From Competibacteraceae bacterium UBA6584 (GTDB lineage Bacteria; Pseudomonadota; Gammaproteobacteria; Competibacterales; Competibacteraceae), in NCBI GenBank assembly GCA_002433805.1, contig DJIW01000082.1:1-30194 (forward strand): DNA of 30,194 nt, written 5' to 3'. Of the stretch, positions 18,888-26,864 are shown piece by piece; position 1 is the stretch's first letter; each line of letters opens with the position of its first letter. A program made the position numbers and the translations under genes. Under the pieces are notes generated by a model. The model did not search any database. It was not told the DNA's origin and saw nothing but the letters and a program-made list of their open reading frames with translations.

Positions 18888-19660
18888 CGGAAGATGCTGA
18901 GCAGGCCCTGACGGGGATCGGGCGGGCGCAGTTGCGAGTTCATGTAGGCCGCGACATCCAGGGCTTCTTGATCGCTTAGCACCGGCGCGCCAAGCGGCAT
19001 GTTGGCCTTGATGAAGGCGGCGGCCGTGGGGATGTTGGCCATGCCGGCGCCTTTGTTATAGCTGCCCAATCCCCACAGCGGCGGCAAGCCGGCTTGACCG
19101 GTTCCGTCCTCGCCGTGGCAGCTCAGGCAGTGTTGCCGGTAAACGGCGCGGCCGCGATCTCGATTCGGGTCCAACCCCACCTTGCCGAGCAGCGGAAAGC
19201 CGCGCCCCGGCGTTTCCGAATCGATCGGAAGACCCTGAGCGAGAAAGCGGGCGTAGGAGGCGATGGCGATCAGCTCGATCGAGCCAAAAGCTGGCGGGAT
19301 GCCGTTCAGCGAATAGCGAAAGCACTGCTGCACCCGTTCGTCGAAGGTGTCGACCCGGTCGGTTTTCATCCGCCACGCCGGAAACGCCACAAAAGCGGCC
19401 CAAAGCGGGGCGGCGTTGGCCTTGCGGCCGGCGTCCAGGTGGCAATTGGTGCAAGAAAGCCGGTTGCCGGGGCCGGTATAGCGCGAAGCCTTGTTGGGAG
19501 TATCGGTGATGATCGCGTGTCCCATCCGCACCAAATCGCCGTACTTGTCTTGCGGGGCGGCGTCGAGCGGCGGCGGGTTGTGCGCGTCGCGGCCGAGGGC
19601 GGCCGGAGCGCTGAGAAGCAGAGCGACCGTTAACATCCAGTAAAAGCAGCTCACCGGCAA
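18884..19660 (-). CDS. tsdA: TsdA-type dihaem cytochrome c, thiosulfate dehydrogenase (tetrathionate-forming)
   Basis: The product of about 258 residues starts with a signal peptide (cleavage near residue 23) and is periplasmic. Two c-haem sites are present: CTNCH at 70-74 and CLSCH at 178-182. The TsdA-specific surroundings of haem 1 are clear: RLSCTNCHLDAGRKANAAP, and ERVQQCFRYSLNG, whose C113 matches the unusual axial Cys ligand of TsdA. NKGAGM with M207 is near the expected haem 2 ligand region. TsdA couples two thiosulfates to tetrathionate, or the reverse. Start choice is uncertain: TTG 19660 has GAGG four bases upstream, GTG 19654 has the same GAGG at ten, and ATG 19636 would shorten the signal. 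A related but distinct dihaem SoxA-like role is less likely because of the CF(x)xS-NG motif. Confidence 0.82.
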   Translation of the reverse strand: MPVSCFYWMLTVALLLSAPAALGRDAHNPPPLDAAPQDKYGDLVRMGHAIITDTPNKASRYTGPGNRLSCTNCHLDAGRKANAAPLWAAFVAFPAWRMKTDRVDTFDERVQQCFRYSLNGIPPAFGSIELIAIASYARFLAQGLPIDSETPGRGFPLLGKVGLDPNRDRGRAVYRQHCLSCHGEDGTGQAGLPPLWGLGSYNKGAGMANIPTAAAFIKANMPLGAPVLSDQEALDVAAYMNSQLRPPDPRQGLLSIFR

Positions 19661-20097
19661 TTAACCTCGTTAAAAGCGCGCATCTCGATCCACTTAAGAT
19701 CGGGTGGTTATCGTGGTGTGTCCAACCACTTTTCACGGCGGCGGCAAACCCTCGTCGCGGGGAGCGGCGGCGCGGTTGAATTTAACCCAGCCCTCCGCTG
19801 TCGGCCCTCGGACGCCCGTTCACGGATCCGAAAAAAATTTGCTGATTATTTCAGCGTTTAGTTAAAAGTTGCAACAAAAGTATATCATTAGCTGATCTAT
19901 ATTCTATAAATATTAAGAATCTTACAGTTCGTTTTTAAATCATCATGTTGTTTAATAGAGACGCGGCCCGCATCGTCAGCACTGCATGGAGAGCTTGATC
20001 CAAATTGTAGGCTGCTAAAAATAAATTTTAAAATAATCAAGATGTTATTTAGAGCTCGCCGATCTTACCCTCGCCTGTCCTCATCTGGAGACCGTTC
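19661..20097. promoter_or_regulatory. Divergent intergenic region between tsdA-sulP and sbp-cysTWA
   Basis: 437 bp without a gene. Bases 19661-19830 are GC-rich; 19830-20060 are strongly AT-rich, in contrast with everything around. A weak promoter reads TTGTAG (20005-20010), 18 bp, TAAAAT (20029-20034), with a leader of about 57 nt before sbp. AT-rich A- and T-tracts upstream would suit a LysR-type activator such as CysB, but I cannot mark a definite CysB site. The ribosome site for sbp is CTGGAG at about 20086-20091. Confidence 0.4.
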
Positions 20098-21096
20098 ATG
20101 AAGTTTGCCGTGCCCATTCGCGCCCTGCTGGGCGTTGCCGCTTTATGGGCGGGAATCGCCCAAGCCGATGTCACCCTGCTGAATGTCGCCTATGACGTGA
20201 CACGGGAATTCTATAAAGACATCAACGCCGCCTTTATCGAACGCTGGCAAAAAACCACGGGCGAACGGATCGCCATCGAACAATCGCACGGCGGCTCGAG
20301 CAAACAGGCGATGTCGGTGGCCAGCGGCCTGGAGGCCGATGTGGTGACGATGAATCAGGCGACCGATATCGACCTGCTGGCGCGCTCGGGCGTGGTGGCT
20401 CAAGACTGGCGCAAGCGTTTCCCTTACGACAGCGCGCCGTATACCTCCACCACGGTGTTTCTGGTGCGCAAGGGCAATCCGAAAAACATCCGCGACTGGG
20501 ACGATCTGACCAAGCCGGGTATAGCGGTGATCGTGCCCAATCCCAAGGTGACCGGCAACGGTCGCTACACCTACTTGGCGGCATGGGGGTATGCGATCAA
20601 GAAAGGGGGCGATGAGGCGGCGGCGCGCGATTTCGTGACGCGCCTGTTCCGCAACGTGCCGGTGCGGGACGGCGGCGGGCGCGGCGCGACCACCACCTTC
20701 ACCCAGCGCGGCATGGGCGATGTGCTGGTCACCTTCGAAAATGAAGCGGTGCTGATCGAGCGGGAATTGGGGACCGGCCAATTCGATGTCGTCTATCCCT
20801 CGATCAGCGTGCGGGCCGAAGCGCCGGTGGCGGTGGTGGATAAGGTGGTGGACAAGAAGGGCACCCGCAAGCAGGCGCAAGCCTATCTGGAATTTCTCTA
20901 TTCCCCCGAGGGCCAGGAGATCGTCGCCCGGCATTTCTACCGGCCTCGGCTGGACGCGGTGATGCAACGCCACGCCGGACAATTCAAGCCGATCCAGCTG
21001 TTTACCATCGACGAGGTCTTCGGCGGTTGGGCCAAGGCCCAGCAGGCTCATTTCGCCGACGGCGGCATGCTGGATCAGATCATGGTCAATCGTTGA
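20098..21096 (+). CDS. sbp: Periplasmic sulfate/thiosulfate-binding protein (Sbp/CysP family)
   Basis: The 332-residue solute-binding protein has a signal peptide cleaved after AQA (residue 23). Family motifs include LNVAYDVTREFYKDINAAF, EQSHGGSSKQAMSV, ADVVTMNQATDID, the ligand-loop segment PNPKVTGNGRYTYLAAWGYA and YLEFLYSPEGQEI. It delivers sulfate or thiosulfate to the CysT-CysW-CysA importer, whose genes follow directly. The stop TGA overlaps the cysT ATG. Sbp and CysP are close paralogues and cannot be separated here by eye; thiosulfate as ligand is possible given TsdA next door. Confidence 0.92.
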   Translation: MKFAVPIRALLGVAALWAGIAQADVTLLNVAYDVTREFYKDINAAFIERWQKTTGERIAIEQSHGGSSKQAMSVASGLEADVVTMNQATDIDLLARSGVVAQDWRKRFPYDSAPYTSTTVFLVRKGNPKNIRDWDDLTKPGIAVIVPNPKVTGNGRYTYLAAWGYAIKKGGDEAAARDFVTRLFRNVPVRDGGGRGATTTFTQRGMGDVLVTFENEAVLIERELGTGQFDVVYPSISVRAEAPVAVVDKVVDKKGTRKQAQAYLEFLYSPEGQEIVARHFYRPRLDAVMQRHAGQFKPIQLFTIDEVFGGWAKAQQAHFADGGMLDQIMVNR

Positions 21097-21926
21097 TGCG
21101 GCCGGGCAAACGGCATCGCGTCTTGCCGGGGTTTCCGCTGGCGCTGGGTTATACCCTGTTTTATCTGGCGCTGATTGTGTTGATTCCGTTGAGCGCGGTG
21201 TTCTTGAAATCGGCGACGCTGAATTGGGAGCAGTTCTGGTCGACGGTCAGCGCGCCGCGCGTGGTGGCGTCTTATCGCGTCACCTTCGGGACCGCGCTGC
21301 TCGCCGCCGCCATCAACGGTGTGTTCGGCTTGATTTTCGCGTGGGTGTTGGTCCGCTACAGCTTTCCGGGCAAGCGGGTCGTGGACGCGCTGGTGGATTT
21401 GCCGTTCGCTCTGCCCACCGCCGTCGCCGGCATCGCGTTGACCGCCATCTACGCCGGCAACGGCTGGCTGGGGCAATGGCTGGAGCCTTTGGGCGTCAAG
21501 GTGGCCTTCACCCCGTTGGGTATTTTGATCGCGCTGACCTTTATCGGCTTGCCTTTCGTGGTGCGCACCGTGCAGCCGGTGCTCGAAGACCTCGACACCG
21601 AGTTGGAGGAGGCGGCCGTCAGTCTCGGCGCGGATCGCTGGCAGACCTTCCGGCACATCGTGTTGCCGGCGCTGCTGCCGGCCTTGCTCACCGGTTTCGC
21701 GCTGGCCTTCGCCCGCGCGGTCGGCGAATACGGCTCGGTGATCTTCATCGCCGGCAACGTGCCGATGGTCTCGGAAATTACGCCGCTATTGATCATCAGC
21801 AAGCTGGAGCAATTCGATTACGCCGGCGCGACCGCCATCGCCGTGGTGATGCTGGTGGTGTCTTTCGTGTTGCTTTTTTTGATCAACGGCCTGCAAATCT
21901 GGACCAACCGCAGCCGTGAAAGGTAA
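21096..21926 (+). CDS. cysT: Sulfate/thiosulfate ABC importer permease CysT (CysU)
   Basis: The 276-residue inner-membrane permease has about six hydrophobic segments and the EAA loop EEAAVSLGADRWQTFRHIVLP that docks on CysA. Typical CysT phrases are DLPFALPTAVAGIALTAIY, FARAVGEYGSVIFIAGN and MVSEITPLLI. I start it at ATG 21096, which overlaps the sbp stop (TGATG). A longer frame from 21027 runs back through sbp and adds a charged, non-membrane stretch, so it is rejected. It is followed 3 bp later by cysW. Confidence 0.93.
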   Translation: MRPGKRHRVLPGFPLALGYTLFYLALIVLIPLSAVFLKSATLNWEQFWSTVSAPRVVASYRVTFGTALLAAAINGVFGLIFAWVLVRYSFPGKRVVDALVDLPFALPTAVAGIALTAIYAGNGWLGQWLEPLGVKVAFTPLGILIALTFIGLPFVVRTVQPVLEDLDTELEEAAVSLGADRWQTFRHIVLPALLPALLTGFALAFARAVGEYGSVIFIAGNVPMVSEITPLLIISKLEQFDYAGATAIAVVMLVVSFVLLFLINGLQIWTNRSRER

Positions 21927-21929
21927 ATC

Positions 21930-22823
21930 ATGAGCGGCGCTGTCGTCAGTCATTGGGTGGTGCATTCGCACCGGTTCGAAACCAACGCCGCCACCCGCGA
22001 GCCCGCTTGGGTTAAGCGGCTGCTGATCGCCATCGCGCTGGCGTTTTTCGCGCTGTTTCTGCTGTTGCCGCTGGCGACCGTCTTCGCCGAAGCCTTGCGC
22101 CGGGGTTGGGTCGTTTATTTCGCGGCGTTGACCGAACCGGACGCGCGCTCGGCTATCAAGCTGACTTTGCTGGTCGCCGCCATCGCCGTGCCGCTCAATC
22201 TGGTTTTTGGCGTCGCGGCGGCCTGGGCGGTCGCCAAATTTAATTTTCGCGGCAAGCAATTATTAACCACGTTGATCGACCTGCCTTTTTCGGTTTCGCC
22301 GGTGGTCGCCGGCTTGATGTACGTGCTGTTGTTCGGCTCGCAGGGTTGGTTTGGGGCATGGCTTTTGCAAAACGATTTTAAGATTATTTTCGCGATGCCG
22401 GGATTGGTGTTGGCGACGGTGTTCGTCACGGTTCCCTTTATCGCCCGCGAGCTGATTCCCTTGATGGAGGCTCAGGGGCGGGAAGACGAGGAAGCGGCGG
22501 TGGTGCTGGGGGCGTCCGGCTGGCAAATCTTTTGGCATGTGACCTTGCCGAACATCAAATGGGGTTTGCTCTACGGGGTGATTTTGTGCAACGCCCGGGC
22601 CATGGGTGAATTCGGCGCGGTGTCGGTGGTGTCCGGCCACATTCGCGGGCGCACCAACACCATGCCGCTGTATGTGGAGATCCTTTACAACGAATACAAC
22701 TTTGCCGCCGCCTTCGCGGTGGCGTCGTTGTTGGCGTTGCTGGCGCTGCTGACCTTGGTGGTCAAGTCGGTGGTCGAGTGGCGCGGCCAGCAGCAGTTGA
22801 GCGCCGATCAGGAAGCGACCTAA
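21930..22823 (+). CDS. cysW: Sulfate/thiosulfate ABC importer permease CysW
   Basis: The 297-residue partner permease has about six membrane segments and the EAA loop EDEEAAVVLGASGWQIFWHV. Other family phrases are DLPFSVSPVVAGLMYVLLFG, NARAMGEFGAVSVVSGHIRG and TMPLYVEILYNEYNF. AAAGG lies upstream of the ATG, which starts three bases after the cysT stop. It should form the heterodimeric channel with CysT. Confidence 0.94.
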   Translation: MSGAVVSHWVVHSHRFETNAATREPAWVKRLLIAIALAFFALFLLLPLATVFAEALRRGWVVYFAALTEPDARSAIKLTLLVAAIAVPLNLVFGVAAAWAVAKFNFRGKQLLTTLIDLPFSVSPVVAGLMYVLLFGSQGWFGAWLLQNDFKIIFAMPGLVLATVFVTVPFIARELIPLMEAQGREDEEAAVVLGASGWQIFWHVTLPNIKWGLLYGVILCNARAMGEFGAVSVVSGHIRGRTNTMPLYVEILYNEYNFAAAFAVASLLALLALLTLVVKSVVEWRGQQQLSADQEAT

Positions 22824-22832
22824 GGGGAAAGG

Positions 22833-23960
22833 ATGAGCATTCGTGTCGAAAAGATTGTGAAGCGCTTCGGCCAGTTCGTGGCGATTGATAACGTCACGCT
22901 GGATTTTCCGACCGGCCAACTGGTGGGGCTGCTCGGGCCGTCCGGCTGCGGCAAGACGACGCTGTTGCGCATCATCGCCGGCTTGGAGTCGGCCGACGCC
23001 GGAAGGGTTTTTCTCGAAGGCGAGGATGCCTCGGACACCCACGTGCGCGAGCGCCAAGTCGGGTTCGTGTTCCAACATTACGCGCTGTTTCGCCACATGA
23101 CGGTGTTCGACAACGTGGCGTTCGGCTTGCGGATCAAGCCGCGCGGCCAGCGCCCCGCAGAGAGCGCGATCCGCGAGCGCGTCGGCCAGCTGCTCGATCT
23201 GGTGCAACTGGCGGCCTTGGCGCAACGCTATCCGGCTCAGTTGTCCGGCGGTCAGCGCCAGCGCATCGCCCTGGCGCGGGCGCTGGCGGTCGAGCCTCGG
23301 GTGATGCTGCTCGACGAGCCGTTCGGAGCCTTGGACGCCAAGGTGCGCAAGGAGCTGCGCCGCTGGTTGCGGAGCTTGCACGACGCGCTGCATTTCACCA
23401 GCGTTTTCGTGACCCACGATCAGGAAGAAGCGCTGGAGGTGTCCGATCAGGTGGTGTTGATGAATCACGGCCGGGTCGAGCAGGTCGGAACGCCCACCCA
23501 GGTTTACGAGCATCCCGCCACCCCGTTTGTCTACGGCTTTCTCGGGGCGGTGAATCTGTTTCACGGCTGGGTGCAAGGTCAACATTTGGATGTGGCCGAG
23601 GGGCGTTTGCCTTTGAATTACGGTAATTTTCCGGCTGGCACCGAGGCCTTGGGCTTCGTCCGCCCGCACGAATTGGATATCGCAACCGATCTGGCGGACC
23701 CTTCAGGTTTCGTCGCCCAGGTCGAGCGGATTTTGGCCTTTGGATCGACCGCGCGCGTCGAACTGACCGGAGCGCACGGCGAACCGAGGCGGCTTTACGA
23801 AGTGGAGCTATCGCGCGAGCGCGCCGACGCTTTGAATCTCAGCGCCGGACAGCGGGTGCGTCTGAAGCCCGCGCGCATCCGCTTGTTCCCACCCGAACAG
23901 GTTGCGGAAGTTTCCATCCGAATATTAGGCGGCCTCGGTACCCAAAAAGCCACACATTAA
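22833..23960 (+). CDS. cysA: Sulfate/thiosulfate import ATPase CysA
   Basis: The 375-residue ABC ATPase energises the importer. Walker A is GPSGCGKTT (35-43), the Q-loop is Q81, the signature LSGGQ is at 137-141, Walker B MLLDEP with D161/E162 is followed by the D-loop GALD, and the switch His is H195 in VFVTHDQEEA. A C-terminal TOBE-like regulatory domain (about 235-365) has FVRPHELDIATD and ARVELTGAHGE, typical of CysA. AAGGGGAAAGG lies before the ATG. It is the last recognisable gene of sbp-cysT-cysW-cysA; I see no clear terminator after it. Confidence 0.94.
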   Translation: MSIRVEKIVKRFGQFVAIDNVTLDFPTGQLVGLLGPSGCGKTTLLRIIAGLESADAGRVFLEGEDASDTHVRERQVGFVFQHYALFRHMTVFDNVAFGLRIKPRGQRPAESAIRERVGQLLDLVQLAALAQRYPAQLSGGQRQRIALARALAVEPRVMLLDEPFGALDAKVRKELRRWLRSLHDALHFTSVFVTHDQEEALEVSDQVVLMNHGRVEQVGTPTQVYEHPATPFVYGFLGAVNLFHGWVQGQHLDVAEGRLPLNYGNFPAGTEALGFVRPHELDIATDLADPSGFVAQVERILAFGSTARVELTGAHGEPRRLYEVELSRERADALNLSAGQRVRLKPARIRLFPPEQVAEVSIRILGGLGTQKATH

Positions 23961-24259
23961 GCTTTGCTTGAAGGTCGGGCGCCAATATCGGATAGTTGGG
24001 TAGTGGCTCTACAGCGAATTTTTTGGCTGGACAATCAACATCTGATTTTGAGGGAAAGAGGTTTGATTAAAGATCATACTAGCTTTGCCACGCTGATCTA
24101 TACACCGCAAGCATTCGATTTTGAGCCGCTATCGCAATTTCAAGGTCGTGCACGGGCTTGTCTAGATTAATTGTGACACACGAGTGTCTCAATGTTTGAA
24201 TGTGCCCATAATTCCCTGTTTAATCTTAATTTTGCAAAAAATTAGAACGCTCATCGGTC
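23961..24259. other. AT-rich gap between cysA and the CHAD gene, with a doubtful small frame
   Basis: This 299-bp stretch is markedly more AT-rich than its neighbours. It contains one open frame, 23964-24170 (TTG start, or GTG 24003), encoding 55-68 residues that I do not recognise (VVALQRIFWLDNQHLILRER is a representative part). It has no convincing ribosome site. It may be a remnant of transferred DNA or simply non-coding. A short 5-bp hairpin GACAC/GTGTC sits at 24175-24188 without a U-tract. Confidence 0.3.
24196..24224 (+). promoter_or_regulatory. Sigma-70-type promoter for the CHAD gene
   Basis: TTGAAT (24196-24201), a 17-bp spacer and TTTAAT (24219-24224) give a good sigma-70 match. 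A start near 24231 would leave a leader of about 29 nt before the CHAD ATG. It indicates that the CHAD gene is transcribed independently of cysA. Confidence 0.5.
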
Positions 24260-25180
24260 ATGAATCCGGCCATCGCCTCAGTCAAAGCCCGCCCGCTGCA
24301 ACTGGATCTTGAGACCTCCGCAGAAGACGCCTTCGTCAGAGTGATCGACACTTGTTTGCGCCACGCCGAGGCTAATTTGCCAGCGGTGCGGGACGGGCAG
24401 ATCGAAGGCGTCCATCAAATGAGGGTGGCGTTTCGCCGGCTGCGTTCCGGGTTAAAGTTGTTTCGGCCGCTAGTCCCGCGCGAAGCGAGCGCCGGACTGC
24501 TTGACGATCCGCGCTGGCTCAACGGTTTTCTGGGCCCGGCGCGCGATTGGGATGTGTTCTTAAACGAAGGGCTCTCGGTCCTGTTCGATCATTTTCCACG
24601 CAAGCGCGGTCTGTTGCTGTTTCGAACCAAGGCTGAAACCATCCGTCGAGCTCACCGTCGGGCCTTGCGCAAGGCGCTGGACGAGCCGCGCTATCAGGTG
24701 ATGATGCAGCGGTTTTACGATTGGCTGGAGCGGCGCGCGTGGCGTGAAATCTCGGACGACGAGCAACGGCAAGGGCTGGCGGAACCGGTGTTGGCGTTTT
24801 CGACGCCGCTGCTCGAACGCAACCAGCGCCGGGTGGCCAAGCGGGGCGAAGACTTTGCGGAACTCTCGGCCGAGGCGCGGCACGCCTTGCGCATCCGCAT
24901 CAAGGAATTGCGTTACGCGCTGGATTTTTTCGCCAGCCTCTATCCGACCGCCGAGGTCAAGGCTTATCTCGCGTCTTTGGCGAAATTGCAGGATTGCCTG
25001 GGCATCATGAACGATACCGCGGTCACCCACCGGCTGTTGGACGAGGCGGGCTTGACTTCGGCGTCCGCCGCCCGGCAGGTCATCGAAGGCTGGACCGGTT
25101 GTCGAATGGAGGCTCAAAAAGATCAGTTCGACGAACTCTGGCAACACTTTATGGCGTGCGAGCGTCCCTGGAAGGACTGA
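24260..25180 (+). CDS. CHAD-domain protein (likely polyphosphate-associated)
   Basis: The 306-residue cytoplasmic protein is one CHAD domain, an alpha-helical fold with conserved histidines and basic residues. The first conserved block is EGVHQMRVAFRRLRSGLKLF with H52. The second is RHALRIRIKELRYALDFF with H208, then LQDCLGIMNDTAVTHRLL. No CYTH (ygiF-type) domain is fused to it. CHAD proteins have been shown to bind polyphosphate and localise to its granules; that fits pap-ppk1 7 kb upstream, but the genes are not in one operon. The specific job here is unknown. No strong ribosome site is visible before ATG 24260. Confidence 0.85.
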   Translation: MNPAIASVKARPLQLDLETSAEDAFVRVIDTCLRHAEANLPAVRDGQIEGVHQMRVAFRRLRSGLKLFRPLVPREASAGLLDDPRWLNGFLGPARDWDVFLNEGLSVLFDHFPRKRGLLLFRTKAETIRRAHRRALRKALDEPRYQVMMQRFYDWLERRAWREISDDEQRQGLAEPVLAFSTPLLERNQRRVAKRGEDFAELSAEARHALRIRIKELRYALDFFASLYPTAEVKAYLASLAKLQDCLGIMNDTAVTHRLLDEAGLTSASAARQVIEGWTGCRMEAQKDQFDELWQHFMACERPWKD

Positions 25181-25321
25181 GCGACGCCATGCTCCACCCT
25201 TACAGCTAACGGTGCGAGAAGTTCTGGCGCGGCTTTGCGCGAAGTCGCGTCCGCGAGGAGCCGCCGCTGCCAGCGCGGTTCGCTTCCTTATGAATGACGC
25301 GCCGCTTGAGAGGAGAACGCC

Positions 25322-26614
25322 ATGCCCGATTCAAGCCTGACCCAACAGTTGACCGCGCTGATCGCCGCCAAGCCAGTGAGATCCACCGATCTCGAACACG
25401 CCGCGTTGATGACCTTGGACGCCATGGCCAACGCCCTGGCCGGTCGCGCGACCGAGCCCGGCGCGATTTTGCTGCGTTGGGCGGGCGAAACGGTCGATGT
25501 CGAGCGGCAAGCTTTTTTATTCGGCGCCTTGACCCATATTTTGGAAACCGACGATTTGCATCGGGCGTCGGTGGTTCACCCAGGTTGCGTGGTGGCGCCG
25601 GCGGCGTGGTGGATCGCGGCGCGGGAGGGCCTTCGCGGTCATGCCGTGCTCAAGGCGGTGTTATGGGGTTTCGAGGCGGCGACGCGGGTGGGCATGGCGG
25701 TCGGACCGACGCACTATCGTATCTGGCATAACACCGCGACCTGCGGGCCTTATGGCTCGGCCATGGCGGCGGCGGCGCTGTTGCAACTGGACGAGGCGGC
25801 GACCGTTCACGCGCTGGGCAACGCTGGCACCCAGGCTTCGGGATTATGGCAATTTTTGGACACCGGGGCGATGAGCAAGCATCTCCATGCCGGTCGGGCG
25901 GCGGCGGCGGGCGTGCTGGCGGCGGATCTGGCCCGCTTTGGATTTACCGGCCCCCCCGAAATTCTGGAGGGCGGCAAGGGTTGGTTCGCCGCGAGTTGTC
26001 CCGATGCCGATCCCGCCGCCGTGACGCGCGATCCCGACGGACCCTGGCAGTTGTTGCAAACGTCGATCAAGCCGTGGCCTTCCTGCCGGCACACCCATCC
26101 GACCATCGACGCGGCGCTCGAAATACGCCGGCAAATCCCGTCCGATGACATTGAACGAATTGAGGTGGAAACGTATCCAACCGCATTGGACGTCTGCGAC
26201 CGGCCGTTGCCGCAAAGCGATTATGAGGCCAAATTTTCGTTGCAGCATTGCGCGGCGGCGGCGCTGGCGCGGGATTCGGTGGATTTTGCCGCTTTTTTGA
26301 GTCCGGCGCGGGAACAATTGGCGGCGCTGCGACAAAGCGTTAGCTTGCGAGCCGGCGAACCTTACCGTTCCGCGTACCCGCGCGCGTGGGGCAGCGCGGT
26401 TACGGTGACGCGGCGCGGGGGCGAGCGGATCACGGTCCGGCGCGATCATGCCAAGGGCGATCCCGAAGCGGCCTTATCGCCCATCGAATTGATCGCCAAG
26501 GCGCGGATGTTGATGAGCCACGGCGGAGTCCCCGAACCGGATCGCCTGATCGACGCTATCTTGGCGCTTTCGGATGACGCAACCTTGCCCGATTTGCTAT
26601 TCCGGTCGAGTTGA
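25322..26614 (+). CDS. MmgE/PrpD-family protein (2-methylcitrate/aconitate dehydratase-decarboxylase fold)
   Basis: The 430-residue product belongs to the family of 2-methylcitrate dehydratase PrpD and cis-aconitate decarboxylase. Visible family motifs are ETDDLHRASVVHPGCVVAPA (D77, D78, H80, H86), YRIWHNTATCGPYGSA (H136), SKHLHAGRAAAAG (K186, H187, H189), the WPSCRHTHPTIDA block and YEAKFSLQHCAAAALA. Length is slightly under PrpD (about 480). AGAGGAGA lies before the ATG. No prpB, prpC or acnD neighbours are present, so the methylcitrate cycle is not supported by context and the substrate is open. Confidence 0.85.
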   Translation: MPDSSLTQQLTALIAAKPVRSTDLEHAALMTLDAMANALAGRATEPGAILLRWAGETVDVERQAFLFGALTHILETDDLHRASVVHPGCVVAPAAWWIAAREGLRGHAVLKAVLWGFEAATRVGMAVGPTHYRIWHNTATCGPYGSAMAAAALLQLDEAATVHALGNAGTQASGLWQFLDTGAMSKHLHAGRAAAAGVLAADLARFGFTGPPEILEGGKGWFAASCPDADPAAVTRDPDGPWQLLQTSIKPWPSCRHTHPTIDAALEIRRQIPSDDIERIEVETYPTALDVCDRPLPQSDYEAKFSLQHCAAAALARDSVDFAAFLSPAREQLAALRQSVSLRAGEPYRSAYPRAWGSAVTVTRRGGERITVRRDHAKGDPEAALSPIELIAKARMLMSHGGVPEPDRLIDAILALSDDATLPDLLFRSS

Positions 26615-26617
26615 TTT

Positions 26618-26647
26618 TTGGCATTGCAGCATAAAATCCGTTATAAA
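26618..26647 (+). promoter_or_regulatory. Sigma-70-type promoter after the PrpD-family gene
   Basis: TTGGCA (26618-26623), an 18-bp spacer and TATAAA (26642-26647) make a good promoter pointing into a region without a recognisable protein gene until 26865. A start near 26655 and the terminator at 26837 would define a transcript of about 180 nt. Confidence 0.5.
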
Positions 26648-26662
26648 CGCTGTGATAAGCTG

Positions 26663-26703
26663 TTGTTTGTGAAACAAATTGTTGTTTTTTGCCGAAAAAC
26701 AAC
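26663..26703. repeat. Tandem AT-rich inverted repeats just downstream of the promoter
   Basis: TTGTTT (26663-26668) and AAACAA (26672-26677) form a dyad around GTG. GTTGTTTTT (26681-26689) and AAAAACAAC (26695-26703) form a 9-bp perfect dyad around TGCCG. AAACAA and TTGTTT also pair across ATTG (26672-26687). The three interleaved dyads share the TTGTTT/AAACAA core. They may be operator half-sites or alternative RNA hairpins. Confidence 0.45.
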
Positions 26704-26748
26704 GTTAGATGGTATGTTTTTTCTAATTTTTTTGTTAATCTATGCAGC

Positions 26749-26837
26749 GTGTGGCGGGCATTTTCCTTCTCCTCAGCCTGCCGCACATCCTCCTTTGGTG
26801 GTTTTTGGCCGGACAGCCTTTGTCCGGCCTTTTTTTT
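26749..26837 (+). ncRNA. Candidate small RNA with CU-rich (anti-Shine-Dalgarno-like) loops
   Basis: Between about 26749 and the terminator there is a foldable, probably non-coding segment of about 89 nt. Hairpin 1 pairs GTGTG (26749-26753) with CACAT (26784-26788) and GGCA (26757-26760) with TGCC (26779-26782), plus a C-G pair between two bulged Gs. Its 18-nt loop contains CCTTCTCCTC. A linker with ATCCTCCTTTGG follows, then a 9-bp terminator hairpin with eight Ts. Exposed CCUCC/CUCCUC motifs are typical of regulatory RNAs that pair with ribosome-binding sites. The 5' end is uncertain: it may begin near 26748 (weak -10 TAATCT at 26736) or at the promoter at 26618. Alternatively this is the attenuated leader of the HNH gene. 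Confidence 0.45.
26807..26837 (+). terminator. Strong intrinsic terminator
   Basis: GGCCGGACA (26807-26815) pairs perfectly with TGTCCGGCC (26821-26829) around a GCCTT loop and is followed at once by eight Ts (26830-26837). It is the clearest terminator in the window and ends 27 bases before the HNH start codon. Confidence 0.88.
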
Positions 26838-26864
26838 CGCCCGGCGCTTGGCGGGCTTGAAGCT

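Noticed and set aside
22263..23669. 468-residue open frame antisense to cysW-cysA
   Set aside because: Same explanation: a reverse-frame shadow with His/Gln/Arg-rich product over two well-supported transporter genes.
23964..24170. Small gene of 55-68 codons between cysA and the CHAD gene
   Set aside because: Non-ATG starts, no ribosome site and no recognisable similarity; kept only as a note on the intergenic region.
25225..25268. Stem GCGGCT/AGCCGC with inner CGCG pairs between the CHAD and PrpD-family genes
   Set aside because: Imperfect, GC-driven and without a U-tract; not enough to call a terminator.
26742..26864. N-terminal extension of the HNH protein with a hydrophobic, signal-like segment
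   Set aside because: The extension is a translation of the small-RNA candidate and the terminator hairpin plus its T-tract. The ATG at 26865 gives a compact zinc protein.
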